This document shows positions 47,997 through 56,045 of a stretch of 64,000 nt of DNA, one piece after another. The notes under the pieces were generated by a model. That model was given only the letters and a program-made list of their open reading frames with translations, was not told where the DNA came from and did no database searches. The translations under genes and the position numbers were made by a program. Source of the DNA: Halomonas sp. GFAJ-1 (lineage in GTDB: Bacteria > Pseudomonadota > Gammaproteobacteria > Pseudomonadales > Halomonadaceae); NCBI GenBank assembly GCA_002966495.1, contig CP016490.1:1550001-1614000 (forward strand). Direction: 5' to 3'. Within the stretch, counting starts at the first letter, position 1. The number at the start of each line of letters is the position of its first letter.

Positions 47997-48530
47997 TTAT
48001 CTTAGGGCACCTTTCGGGTCTGTCTTGGGTTGTGGCTCTGGCTCAAGGATGATTTCTTGACCCTGCCACTCCTTTTCCAGTGTCGCCAGGGCAATTTCAT
48101 AACAATCCTCAATATGGCTATTGCCCATGTACTTCATGGCCGTAAAGCTGATGCTGCCAGCAACGGCACTGCCTACCAAGGGGACGAACTTGGCAACGCC
48201 TTTTGAGGCAACCTTGACCCCCATCTTACTTAGAAGCATCACAATGAGCTTTTTCGTGATGTATTTACCCGCCATCTTGCTGCCCGTATTGGAAATGGCG
48301 GTCATTACAAACAGCTTGCTTTCGGTATCCATGCCGTCGATTTGTTCAGGCGACAAGCCGAATTTTTCATTAATTTTGGGAATTAATCGCATCAATATGG
48401 CAACGTCTGAACCAATATCCAGCCCGGGTATGGGGATCATCGCGGAGCCAGCAGAAAGCCCCGAACTTTTTGTCACCATGGCATGGCACGCCTTTTTAAC
48501 GGCTTCAAGCTCTTCTCGTGACTCGATCAT
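47997..48530 (-). CDS. EcsC/DUF697-like membrane-associated protein
   Basis: A 177-residue protein with two Gly/Ala-rich hydrophobic hairpins (SAGSAMIPIPGLDIGSDVAIL and KFVPLVGSAVAGSISF). The pattern recalls EcsC or YcjF/DUF697 proteins, in which such helices associate with membranes. The C-terminus is charged and proline-rich. It has no obvious partner: the neighbours are the DJ-1/PfpI gene and a MerR gene. No function is assigned. Confidence 0.65.
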   Translation of the reverse strand: MIESREELEAVKKACHAMVTKSSGLSAGSAMIPIPGLDIGSDVAILMRLIPKINEKFGLSPEQIDGMDTESKLFVMTAISNTGSKMAGKYITKKLIVMLLSKMGVKVASKGVAKFVPLVGSAVAGSISFTAMKYMGNSHIEDCYEIALATLEKEWQGQEIILEPEPQPKTDPKGALR

Positions 48531-48629
48531 TCAATGATCCTCTTTATTACGCGGGTGTGTCATAACCGTAGTCGATGGCCGGATGAAGTTCGATGTTGTT
48601 AACGTTAGCTGGCGTACGGCGATACCGCG

Positions 48630-49073
48630 CTACTCGTTTCTTTCCCCGCATCCCCGCTCGCTGCACGTGGGCTGGTGGTCATACAGCGTTTTAATAATGC
48701 GGCAGTTGGCAGCCTTGCCACCTCGGCATTGGTGAACCAGTTGGCGCAGCTCATTGGCCAGTGCCTGTAAGGCGGTAATGCGTTCTTCAAGATGTTGCAG
48801 GTGGCGGCTGGCGATATCGTCGGCGGCGGTGCAGTCGTTGTCGGGGTTATCTGAGAGCGCCAGTAGTTCCTGAATACTATGCAGGTCTAGCCCCAAGCTT
48901 CGGCCATGGCGAATAAAGCCAATACGCTCTAGTGCTGCTTGGTTGTAGCGGCGGTAGCCTTGCTCTCCACGCTGTGGTGGTGCCAGTAAGCCCAGTTTTT
49001 CATAGTGGCGAATGCTTTCAGGAGAGCAGCCTGTACGGGCGGCCACTTCACCAATACGATAAGCGCTTTTCAT
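48630..49073 (-). CDS. MerR-family metal-responsive regulator (CadR/ZntR-like)
   Basis: A 147-residue regulator. The winged HTH is YRIGEVAARTGCSPESIRHYEKL, followed by RRYNQAALERIGFIRHGRSLGL. Metal ligands of the CadR/PbrR type are visible: Cys in DNDCTAADDI before the dimer helix, and the pair in CRGGKAANCRII. Extra cysteines near the C-terminus (TCSERGCGE) recall CadR. It is divergent from a permease and shares a perfect MerR-type operator with it, so it should activate that gene when the metal binds. Confidence 0.9.
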   Translation of the reverse strand: MKSAYRIGEVAARTGCSPESIRHYEKLGLLAPPQRGEQGYRRYNQAALERIGFIRHGRSLGLDLHSIQELLALSDNPDNDCTAADDIASRHLQHLEERITALQALANELRQLVHQCRGGKAANCRIIKTLYDHQPTCSERGCGERNE

Positions 49074-49077
49074 CAGC

Positions 49078-49108
49078 TTGACCCTGTAACGATTACAGGG
49101 TTTAGGCT
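49078..49108 (+). promoter_or_regulatory. MerR-type promoter/operator
   Basis: A -35 TTGACC (49078-49083) and -10 TAGGCT (49103-49108) with the 19-nt spacer typical of MerR-controlled promoters. The spacer region contains the perfect palindrome ACCCTGTAA-CGA-TTACAGGGT (49081-49101). It faces the permease gene. Confidence 0.85.
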
Positions 49109-49146
49109 AGCGGTTACTCGGTTGGTTAACAAGCAGGTAACAGGCG

Positions 49147-50184
49147 ATGAAGCTGGTGTCAGAGTTATTAAGCATTGCGTTAACCGCGGCGCCTTGGCTG
49201 CTGTTGGGGTTGATGATCGCAGGGCTAATTAAGGCGTGGATGCCGGAACACTTATTACAGCGTTGGATGGGCGGTCGCGGGCTGGGCAGTATTACCCGGG
49301 GAGCGGTGATTGGCATGCCGTTGCCGCTGTGTTCCTGTGGAGCGATTCCCACTGCGCTGGCGTTGCACCGGGGTGGCGCGGGCCGTGGGCCCACCACGTC
49401 TTTTCTGATTAGTACCCCCGGCGTTGGCGTGGACTCAATGCTTATCACCAGTGTGCTGTTAGGCCCATTAATGGCGCTGGCGCGGGTGCTGGGGGCCTTG
49501 GTAACCGCGATAGTAACGGGCATTTTAGTGGGCTTTACCGGACAATCAGCAGTGCCGAACAATACCCCTGTTAGCAGCTGCTGTGCATCAAAAGGCTGTG
49601 AATCTAAAGAGGTGAGCGATGAAACAGGCGCTGCCGCTGAAGCGACGGGGGTAAGGGCAGGGTTAATGTATGCCTTTAGTGATTTACTGGATGACATCAG
49701 CCGTTGGATGTTTGCCGGTTTATTGCTGGCGGGGGTGTTGGTGACCTTTGTGCCGCCAGAAACCCTGGTGGGTTTTTCGGGTGGGCTGCTGGCGCTGCTT
49801 CTTATGGCGGTGATCGGCATTCCCTTGTATATCTGTGCGACGGCAGCCACGCCTGTGGCTGCGGGTTTGCTGTTGGCGGGCATTTCACCGGGAATGGCGT
49901 TAGTCTTTCTGCTGGCTGGCCCGGTAACGAGCCTAGCCTCCCTGGCCATTTTGCGGCGTGAATTTGGCAGCCAGGCCTTGGCGGTTTATCTGGGTAGCAT
50001 TCTGCTGGTGACGGTGCTGATCGGCTGGGTGTTTGATAAGGGGCTGGCGATGACGGGATGGGACCCGGTTCAACAGGCCAGCCAAGTGCAGGAGCTGCTA
50101 CCGGCCTCTGTTGAATGGTTGGCCTTAGCTATCCTGTTGCTGGTCGCTATTCGGCCTGTTCGTAAGCGGTTGTTGGGGTTTTAG
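49147..50184 (+). CDS. SO_0444/DUF318-family permease, probable Cu/Zn efflux
   Basis: A 345-residue inner-membrane protein in two repeats of about four to five helices. The signature PLPLCSCGAIPTAL is in the first half, with IPLYICATAATPVAAGL as its counterpart in the second. A soluble loop between (SCCASKGCESKE) is cysteine-rich and could bind metal. The family is annotated as putative Cu/Zn exporters. The divergent CadR-like regulator and the operator support a metal-export role; which metal is unknown. Confidence 0.85.
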   Translation: MKLVSELLSIALTAAPWLLLGLMIAGLIKAWMPEHLLQRWMGGRGLGSITRGAVIGMPLPLCSCGAIPTALALHRGGAGRGPTTSFLISTPGVGVDSMLITSVLLGPLMALARVLGALVTAIVTGILVGFTGQSAVPNNTPVSSCCASKGCESKEVSDETGAAAEATGVRAGLMYAFSDLLDDISRWMFAGLLLAGVLVTFVPPETLVGFSGGLLALLLMAVIGIPLYICATAATPVAAGLLLAGISPGMALVFLLAGPVTSLASLAILRREFGSQALAVYLGSILLVTVLIGWVFDKGLAMTGWDPVQQASQVQELLPASVEWLALAILLLVAIRPVRKRLLGF

Positions 50185-50217
50185 ATCGCTGCATTCACTA
50201 ATAAGTCTTTTGAAGAA

Positions 50218-50970
50218 ATGATTATAAATAGAGCTGAGCTTTACCGGCAGTTAGCCTTAGAAACGCACCTGCGGCAGGGGTTGTCGACCATTAATAGAGT
50301 CATCTGTGTGCTGATTCTGCTGGCATCGCTGGTGGCTATTTTGGAAACGGAGCCAACGCTGCGGGCGCTTTTGCCACGCCTTTTTCCTACCTTAGAAACC
50401 GTGTTGGTGGTGATCTTTATCGGTGAGTATTTACTGCGTCTGTATGTTGTCGGTGAAGATCCGCGTTACCGCGGTATAAAAGGCCGGTTGCGCTATGTAT
50501 TTTCGTTTTGGGCCATGGTGGATTTACTGGCGATTTTGCCTTACTTCCTGGGGTTTATGGTTCAAAACAACGGCTTCTTACTACGTATGTTGCGTTTGGG
50601 GTTAATGCTGCGGCTCACCCGTTTAGGTAGGTTCAGCCAGGCTTGGGCAGCACTGGCAGAGGCGCTGAAGTCTCGTTCTCATGAGCTGTGGTTGAGTGCG
50701 GGTTTAGCGATCCTGTTGCTGTTACTTTCCTCTTTCTGCCTTTATTTAGCAGAAGCCTCAGCCCAACCTGACGCGTTTGGCAGCGTGCCCCGTGTGCTGT
50801 GGTGGAGTGTTACTACGCTGACGACGGTGGGGTATGGCGATATGGTTCCTATCACTGGGCTAGGTAAGTTTTTTGCGGGATTAACGGCGGTGGCGGGCAT
50901 CGGGATTATTGCGATGCCCACGGGGATTTTAGCGGCGGCATTAAGTGATGCGTTTCAGAAAAATCACTAG
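50218..50970 (+). CDS. Voltage-gated-type potassium/ion channel
   Basis: A 250-residue six-helix channel. The voltage-sensor-like S4 region is LLRMLRLGLMLRLTRLGRF, with regularly spaced arginines. The pore helix and filter are WWSVTTLTTVGYGDMVP, a K+-type TVGYGD. S6 ends in PTGILAAALSDAF. It probably controls potassium flux and membrane potential. It starts 33 nt after the permease stop, so it may be read through from the same promoter. Confidence 0.9.
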   Translation: MIINRAELYRQLALETHLRQGLSTINRVICVLILLASLVAILETEPTLRALLPRLFPTLETVLVVIFIGEYLLRLYVVGEDPRYRGIKGRLRYVFSFWAMVDLLAILPYFLGFMVQNNGFLLRMLRLGLMLRLTRLGRFSQAWAALAEALKSRSHELWLSAGLAILLLLLSSFCLYLAEASAQPDAFGSVPRVLWWSVTTLTTVGYGDMVPITGLGKFFAGLTAVAGIGIIAMPTGILAAALSDAFQKNH

Positions 50971-51053
50971 ACTCAGATAGGAGGCCAGCCGCTCAGGCTT
51001 TTGGGTGTTACTCCTACGACGAGCGGGGCGTCACGTCGTGGAAGGACGAGTTA

Positions 51054-51794
51054 CTAAAACATCCAAGTAGCCCCGAGTAGTGGGCCGCTCATTGAGACAT
51101 CGACGCGAGTGCCGTTTTCGTCGCGGTCTACGGCTAAGTGTCGAAACCCTGTGGAAAGGAGAAAGGTCTCATTTATCTGATAGTTGGCGGTAGCGACGGC
51201 TTGCCAGGTGCTATCAGAGCCGATGCCGAAGCCGCCGGCATCAACATGCACCAATGTTGACCAGTTAGTCGCCCAGGTGGAGCGCAGCCGGGCGGCCAGG
51301 AGTGGGTCGACCCAGCGTTCGGTGTCACTGGCGCTCACCCCTAAGGCGGGCACCTTTACGTCGGCTTCGATCCGCCAAGCGCGTGCGCCCGCTAGTAGAT
51401 CAAGGTATTGGGTCGGCGTGCTGACCACTTGATAACCGGCGGCAGCGGTCAGTGAGCGCTGGCGCAGGTTGCCTTTCACTGCAACGCCCGGCAATAGCAT
51501 GCTCTCATTGCTAAGGGACGCCCAGGTAATATCGCCAAACAGCACCCAGCGATCTTGTCGCGCGCTACCGGCCATAAAAAACGCGCCTTCCAGGTCATCC
51601 ATTACGTTGCTAAACGAGTGTGACGTACTGACAGTGGGGGAATTAGCCAGTGGGCGCAGGTCACCGGATAACCCTGTCATCCATACATAGGGGGTGAGCT
51701 GGTAACGCCACGCGCTTTCTTGCGCATGGGTATGAGTCGCGAAGCCTGTGGCTATCAGGCCAATGGCGGCAACCAGAGAGGAGGATTTAAGCAT
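51054..51794 (-). CDS. Outer-membrane beta-barrel protein
   Basis: A 246-residue protein with a signal peptide (cleavage near THA/QES, residue ~24), alternating polar/hydrophobic strands and a C-terminal ATWMF ending, as expected for an outer-membrane barrel. YQLTPYVWMTGLSGDL near the start is common in such hypothetical barrels. It starts 5 nt after the amidohydrolase stop, so they form a two-gene operon. No transported substrate can be given. Confidence 0.75.
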   Translation of the reverse strand: MLKSSSLVAAIGLIATGFATHTHAQESAWRYQLTPYVWMTGLSGDLRPLANSPTVSTSHSFSNVMDDLEGAFFMAGSARQDRWVLFGDITWASLSNESMLLPGVAVKGNLRQRSLTAAAGYQVVSTPTQYLDLLAGARAWRIEADVKVPALGVSASDTERWVDPLLAARLRSTWATNWSTLVHVDAGGFGIGSDSTWQAVATANYQINETFLLSTGFRHLAVDRDENGTRVDVSMSGPLLGATWMF

Positions 51795-51799
51795 TACTA

Positions 51800-53275
51800 T
51801 TATCTTTGTAAGGTGTCTTTGTAGATGCGTCCACCTTTGATAATCAGGCGTAGGTTACGCTCTGGATCATGAAGAAAATCAAGATTTTGGCTAGGGTCAC
51901 CATCGACCAAGAGCAGGTCGGCAAGCGCGCCGGGTTCAATTTTACCTAGCGTGCCGGGGTAGGGGTTACGCGGGCCAGAAAGCGCTAACAGTTCGCCGTT
52001 GCGTCCTGTTGCCATAGCCAGCACCGTTAAGGGGTCGTAAAAGCGGGTGAGCTTGGCCAGCTGGCGCAGTTGATTGGGCGTATTTTGCGGGCTAAACAGA
52101 ATATCGGTGCCCCAGGCGGTTTTAATATCGAAGCGCTGGGCGAGCTCATAGGCCCGCACCGTGCCTTCTGCCACTTGGCGCTGGGCTTCGCGACGAGCCG
52201 CATCGGGGTAAACGTTGGCATCTTCATCCTGGAGGAAGGGTTGAAGGCTCCACCACGCGCCTTCGCCCGCCATCATTCGGGCGGTTTCTTCATCGGCCAG
52301 CTGGCCGTGCTCTATCGATTTAACGCCAGCTCTTAGCGCCCGCTGAATGCCCCGGGGGGTATACACATGCACCATAACGTAGGTGCCCCAGTCTTCCGCC
52401 GCTTCAACCGCTGCGCGTAGTTCGCGCTCGGTAAATTGGGTGCTATCCAGTGGGTCGTAGGTGGAAGCGACCCCGCCACCCGCCATTAACTTAATTTGCG
52501 TTGCCCCTAGCATCAGCTGCTCACGGGTGCGCCGTAGCACTTCGGCTTCACCATCGGCGATGGCGGCTACCCCTTGGCGCTCCTGTTCGCTCAAGGGGGT
52601 CGTGCTACCCCGAGGCACGTCATGGCGCATACGAAAATCGCCGTGGCCCGAGGTTTGGGAGATCATGGCGCCAGCAGGAAAAATACGCGGCCCCGCCACA
52701 ATGCCTTCATCAATAGCGCGTTTTAGCGCGAAAGACGGCCCGCCTACATCCCGCACCGACGTAATGCCCCGCATCAGTGTGCGCTCTGCTTCCTGGGCAG
52801 CCACTAGATGCACATAGCCTACGTCTGAGGTCATGGCGGCGACTTGGCTAATCGCCGCCAAAGTGGTGTGCCAGTGGGCGTCGATCAATCCCGGCATTAA
52901 AACGCGGCCGCCGCAATCGATCAGTTCGGCACCTTCCGCAGGGGCATCCTGAGGCAAAATTGCCTGAATGCGGCCCTCTTCAATGCGCACGGTTACACCT
53001 TCGCGCAGCGCTGTGCCGTTGCCATCAAACAGGGCAAGGTTGGTTAGCAGTAGAGGGCCACCTTGACGCTTGGGTTGGCTACCGATTGACGCTGGGGCAT
53101 GTAAACCAGCAAAAAGCGCCATCACCGCCGCGGCACCACCGATTAATTGACGACGGGAGATCTCGGCCATCATGCGTTCATGGAAGCGTTGAAGCAGCGG
53201 CGAGCCACAGCAACAAGCGCCATGGCCCGGGTGATGTAGCAATGAAATTTGCAGCGGAGAGACAGCGGGGGGCAT
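51800..53275 (-). CDS. Amidohydrolase with Cys-rich leader and Tat motif
   Basis: A 491-residue metal-dependent hydrolase from the ATG at 53275, six bases after AAAGGTG; a GTG at 53284 is in frame. The first metal site is LIDAHWHT, later ligands lie in MVHVYTPRG and SIEHGQLAD, and the Asp in TAWGTDIL. It closes with the beta-sandwich (GALADLLLVDGDP). The leader is odd: GHGACCCGSPLLQ precedes EISRRQLIGG, an apparent Tat motif with a hydrophobic core. It resembles prolidase or imidazolonepropionase-like amidohydrolases; the substrate is unknown. Confidence 0.82.
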   Translation of the reverse strand: MPPAVSPLQISLLHHPGHGACCCGSPLLQRFHERMMAEISRRQLIGGAAAVMALFAGLHAPASIGSQPKRQGGPLLLTNLALFDGNGTALREGVTVRIEEGRIQAILPQDAPAEGAELIDCGGRVLMPGLIDAHWHTTLAAISQVAAMTSDVGYVHLVAAQEAERTLMRGITSVRDVGGPSFALKRAIDEGIVAGPRIFPAGAMISQTSGHGDFRMRHDVPRGSTTPLSEQERQGVAAIADGEAEVLRRTREQLMLGATQIKLMAGGGVASTYDPLDSTQFTERELRAAVEAAEDWGTYVMVHVYTPRGIQRALRAGVKSIEHGQLADEETARMMAGEGAWWSLQPFLQDEDANVYPDAARREAQRQVAEGTVRAYELAQRFDIKTAWGTDILFSPQNTPNQLRQLAKLTRFYDPLTVLAMATGRNGELLALSGPRNPYPGTLGKIEPGALADLLLVDGDPSQNLDFLHDPERNLRLIIKGGRIYKDTLQR

Positions 53276-53469
53276 AGACGTCACCTTTGTCAGTTCTGTT
53301 CAGGCGTTACTGGGCAATAACGCTGTATAGCAGGGCCTTCCATGTCAGTAAATTATAGTGAGGCAATGCATTACACAAGCTGAAATCTGCGGCGCTATGA
53401 GCTTTCCCCTTTCAACGTATGTGTGTCCTCTCCTGTTCAGTATAGGTGGCTAACCTGTGTGTGCCGTTT

Positions 53470-54010
53470 CTAACAGCGGCTGAGGCGATAGCGTACTTTA
53501 GGCAGTGTGCGGGCGATGGAGGGCAGGCGGGTGGCCATGATAAGCGCCGCAATAGCGGCGTACATCGCCCACTCTTGCAGGTCGGCACGCACTACCCAGA
53601 AGAAGTGCAGCAGCACTAAGCCTAAGATGGGGTAAGCGTACTTGTGCAGCGGCTTCCAGCGTTTGCCGAGCCGCTTCATCGACCAGCGGTTGGAGGTGGC
53701 GCCCAGTAAGCTCATCCACTAAGCGGCTTAAACGGCGGCCCTCTTTAAGGGCGATATCAAGAAAGCGATCCTGCTCCTCAGGAGTAAGGCGGTCACGCCT
53801 TAACTTCAGGCTTTCAATATACCCTTGCATGGAGGCCAGTGGCGTACGCAGGTCATGAAATACCTGGGCGATCAGCTGGCGGCGCTGGGCGTCTTTCTCT
53901 TTGAGTTGTTTGATCTGAGAGACAATCTGTTGGGCCATATCGTCGAAGGAGGCACCCAGGTAGTCGATCTCGTCACGTACCACTGGTCGTTTGTCGCGCC
54001 ATTTTGCGCT
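53470..54010 (-). pseudogene. msrQ: Junction of a histidine-kinase fragment and an msrQ C-terminal fragment
   Basis: On the minus strand, a kinase piece (53983 to ~53705: RDEIDYLGASFDDMA of a HAMP end, then HisKA VFHDLRTPLASMQGYI) runs to SRLVDELTG and loses its ATPase domain. At 53715-53470 in another frame, the last ~80 residues of MsrQ follow: SNRWSMKRLGKRWKPLHKYA, LHFFWVVRADLQEWAMYAAI. MsrQ is the haem membrane subunit of the methionine sulfoxide reductase MsrPQ. Both are truncated, so this is a scar of a deletion joining two genes. Nothing upstream to 54010 restores a kinase start. Confidence 0.75.
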
Positions 54011-54194
54011 GTTAAAATCAGCAAGTTTGTTCCCAGCCCTTTTCGGTCGTGCGCTGACGGCCCTTGCCTGATCAACGATGGTAGTCTGTACTTTGTCTAA
54101 CCGCCGCCATGGAAGGCCAGCATTAAATACAGGCTTATGGGTGGTCGTAAATGGTCAAACTGACACTTGGCTTACCTTAAACAATAAGGCATGT

Positions 54195-55925
54195 ATGAAA
54201 GCAAATTACTCATGGCCCGTATGGTTCGTACTGGTAATCACGCTCGCTCTTTCTAGCCTCTGCGCGGCGCAAACTCAAGGAGAAGAGCGCGAGGACAGGC
54301 TGTGGTTCAGTGTTGATGAATTGAACGTGGGGCTAGGGGATGTCCCGGAAGACGTGAAGCGTAGAACGCCACGGGAAACAGTACGCAGTTTTGTCGAGCT
54401 TACCAATGAGAAGAATTATGCCGCGGCGGCCCACCTGCTTAATCTTTCTGACCTATCGGCGGATGAGCAGGCCGAACAGGGTAGTGAGCTGGCTGAGCAG
54501 CTGGCAGAGGTGTTTAAGCGCGGTGAATGGTTAAATGTTTCACGCCTTTCCGGGCGCCAGGATGCGGCCATTGAGGACGCCACTGGCCAGAACCCGCAGG
54601 CTGGGATGCCACGTCGAGATATTGAAATTACCTCGCTTCAGGCCGGAGGCGAGGCCTACGATATTCGGCTTGGCCGCTATCAATTGCACGATGAAGACCC
54701 TGTTTGGCTGATTATGCCGGAGAGCGTTTCATCGATTCCCGTGCTTTATGATGAATATGGCCCCTCAATTTTGGAAGAGTATATTCCCGACCGCTTCAAA
54801 TCGTCGTTCGGCATGTTGATGGTGTGGGAGTGGCTTGCTCTTCCTTTGTTCCTGCTGTTTATCGGTTTAGTGGGATGGTTGGTTTATGGCATTGTTGGGT
54901 TAGCGGCCAAGTTGTTGCCCTCCGGTGCCCAGAGTATCTTTGTTGCCCGCATTAAAATTCCCATGGCACTGATCGTTATCTCGCTGATTACGCAGATGTT
55001 ATTGAGCTATGTAGTGTCTTTTTCTGCGGTGGCCACTACGACGTTCCGCGTACTGTTAATCGCTGTATTGGCATGGGGAATGGGCACCATAGCGCTTCGC
55101 CTTGTGGATACCATTATGCTGCGCTTAACGCGTCGGCTGGTGGGGGAAATCGATGACACCAAACCCAGAGACCAGCGCAGGCTGCTGACATCGCTTTATG
55201 CACTGCGTCGGATCATTATTCTCATCACGGTTATTGGTGTGACGGTCTATGTGCTGGGGCAAATCCAGCTCTTTGAGACGATGGGGCTCTCTATTCTTGC
55301 CTCGGCCAGTGTGCTGGCAGTGCTGGTGGGGATTGCTGGCCAAGCAATGCTTGGCAACATTTTGTCCTCCTTTCAATTATCGTTCGCGAAACCTATCCGC
55401 ATTGGCGATCTGGTGATGTTTGAAGGCCGGTGGTGCTATGTGGAAGGGATCTTCTACACCTTTATTCGCCTAAGAGTGTGGGACGAACGGCGGCTGATTG
55501 TGCCGGTTACCTATTTTGTCTCTAAGCCTTTTGAGAATTTGTCGGTCAAAAGTGCCAAGCTTTACCGCTGTTTGGAGCTAACGCTTCACCTGAGTGCGGA
55601 CATCTCACTGCTTCGGGAGAAGTTTATTGAGTTTGCTGAAGCGGAAGAGTCGATTATCGAACACCACAAGCTACTGTGTTATGTGACTGCGCAAAATGGC
55701 ACAGCGCAAACGATCTCCTGCTATTTGATGACCTCCGATCCGTTAGCAGGCTGGACGGCAGAGATGAACGTGCGTGAAAAACTCATGACGTTTATTCGCG
55801 ATAACCATCCCGAGTGGTGGCCGCGTGATGTTGTGGTGATTAGCCATGAGGATATTGCGCGTGGAGAAGGCCAAAGTAATCCCTCCCAGGGAACGGGGCA
55901 CGCTGCTGAAAAACCGCCTGAGTAG
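54195..55925 (+). CDS. MscS-family mechanosensitive channel with periplasmic N-terminal domain
   Basis: A 576-residue protein from the ATG at 54195, with AAGG upstream and a signal peptide ending near CAA/QTQ. A ~200-residue periplasmic domain (DUF-like, containing RETVRSFVELTNEKNYAAAA) precedes about four to five membrane helices. The pore-lining helix is GLSILASASVLAVLVGIAGQAMLGN, followed by the beta domain (IRIGDLVMFEGRWCYVEGI) and the C-terminal alpha/beta domain. It would relieve hypo-osmotic shock, useful in a halophile. The frame extends upstream to 54078 without a start signal. Confidence 0.88.
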   Translation: MKANYSWPVWFVLVITLALSSLCAAQTQGEEREDRLWFSVDELNVGLGDVPEDVKRRTPRETVRSFVELTNEKNYAAAAHLLNLSDLSADEQAEQGSELAEQLAEVFKRGEWLNVSRLSGRQDAAIEDATGQNPQAGMPRRDIEITSLQAGGEAYDIRLGRYQLHDEDPVWLIMPESVSSIPVLYDEYGPSILEEYIPDRFKSSFGMLMVWEWLALPLFLLFIGLVGWLVYGIVGLAAKLLPSGAQSIFVARIKIPMALIVISLITQMLLSYVVSFSAVATTTFRVLLIAVLAWGMGTIALRLVDTIMLRLTRRLVGEIDDTKPRDQRRLLTSLYALRRIIILITVIGVTVYVLGQIQLFETMGLSILASASVLAVLVGIAGQAMLGNILSSFQLSFAKPIRIGDLVMFEGRWCYVEGIFYTFIRLRVWDERRLIVPVTYFVSKPFENLSVKSAKLYRCLELTLHLSADISLLREKFIEFAEAEESIIEHHKLLCYVTAQNGTAQTISCYLMTSDPLAGWTAEMNVREKLMTFIRDNHPEWWPRDVVVISHEDIARGEGQSNPSQGTGHAAEKPPE

Positions 55926-56004
55926 GCCATCAATACAAGCAGCAACCCATGCGCTTCATGGTTCGGCGATCGGCATTGCTAATAGCTATAAGCGTTGTGT
56001 TGAG

Positions 56005-56038
56005 GTGATTTAGGGCGGCTTTCACCGCCCTAAATCAC
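56005..56038. terminator. Strong hairpin between convergent mscS-like and aas genes
   Basis: A perfect 14-bp stem (GTGATTTAGGGCGG with CCGCCCTAAATCAC) and 6-nt loop. No T-run follows on either strand. Confidence 0.7.
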
Positions 56039-56045
56039 GCTGAGG

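Noticed and set aside
49107..49949. A 280-codon minus-strand ORF
   Set aside because: It is antisense to the metal permease, whose membrane segments and CSCG motif are clear; the ORF is rich in Ser, Pro and Ala as expected of a shadow.
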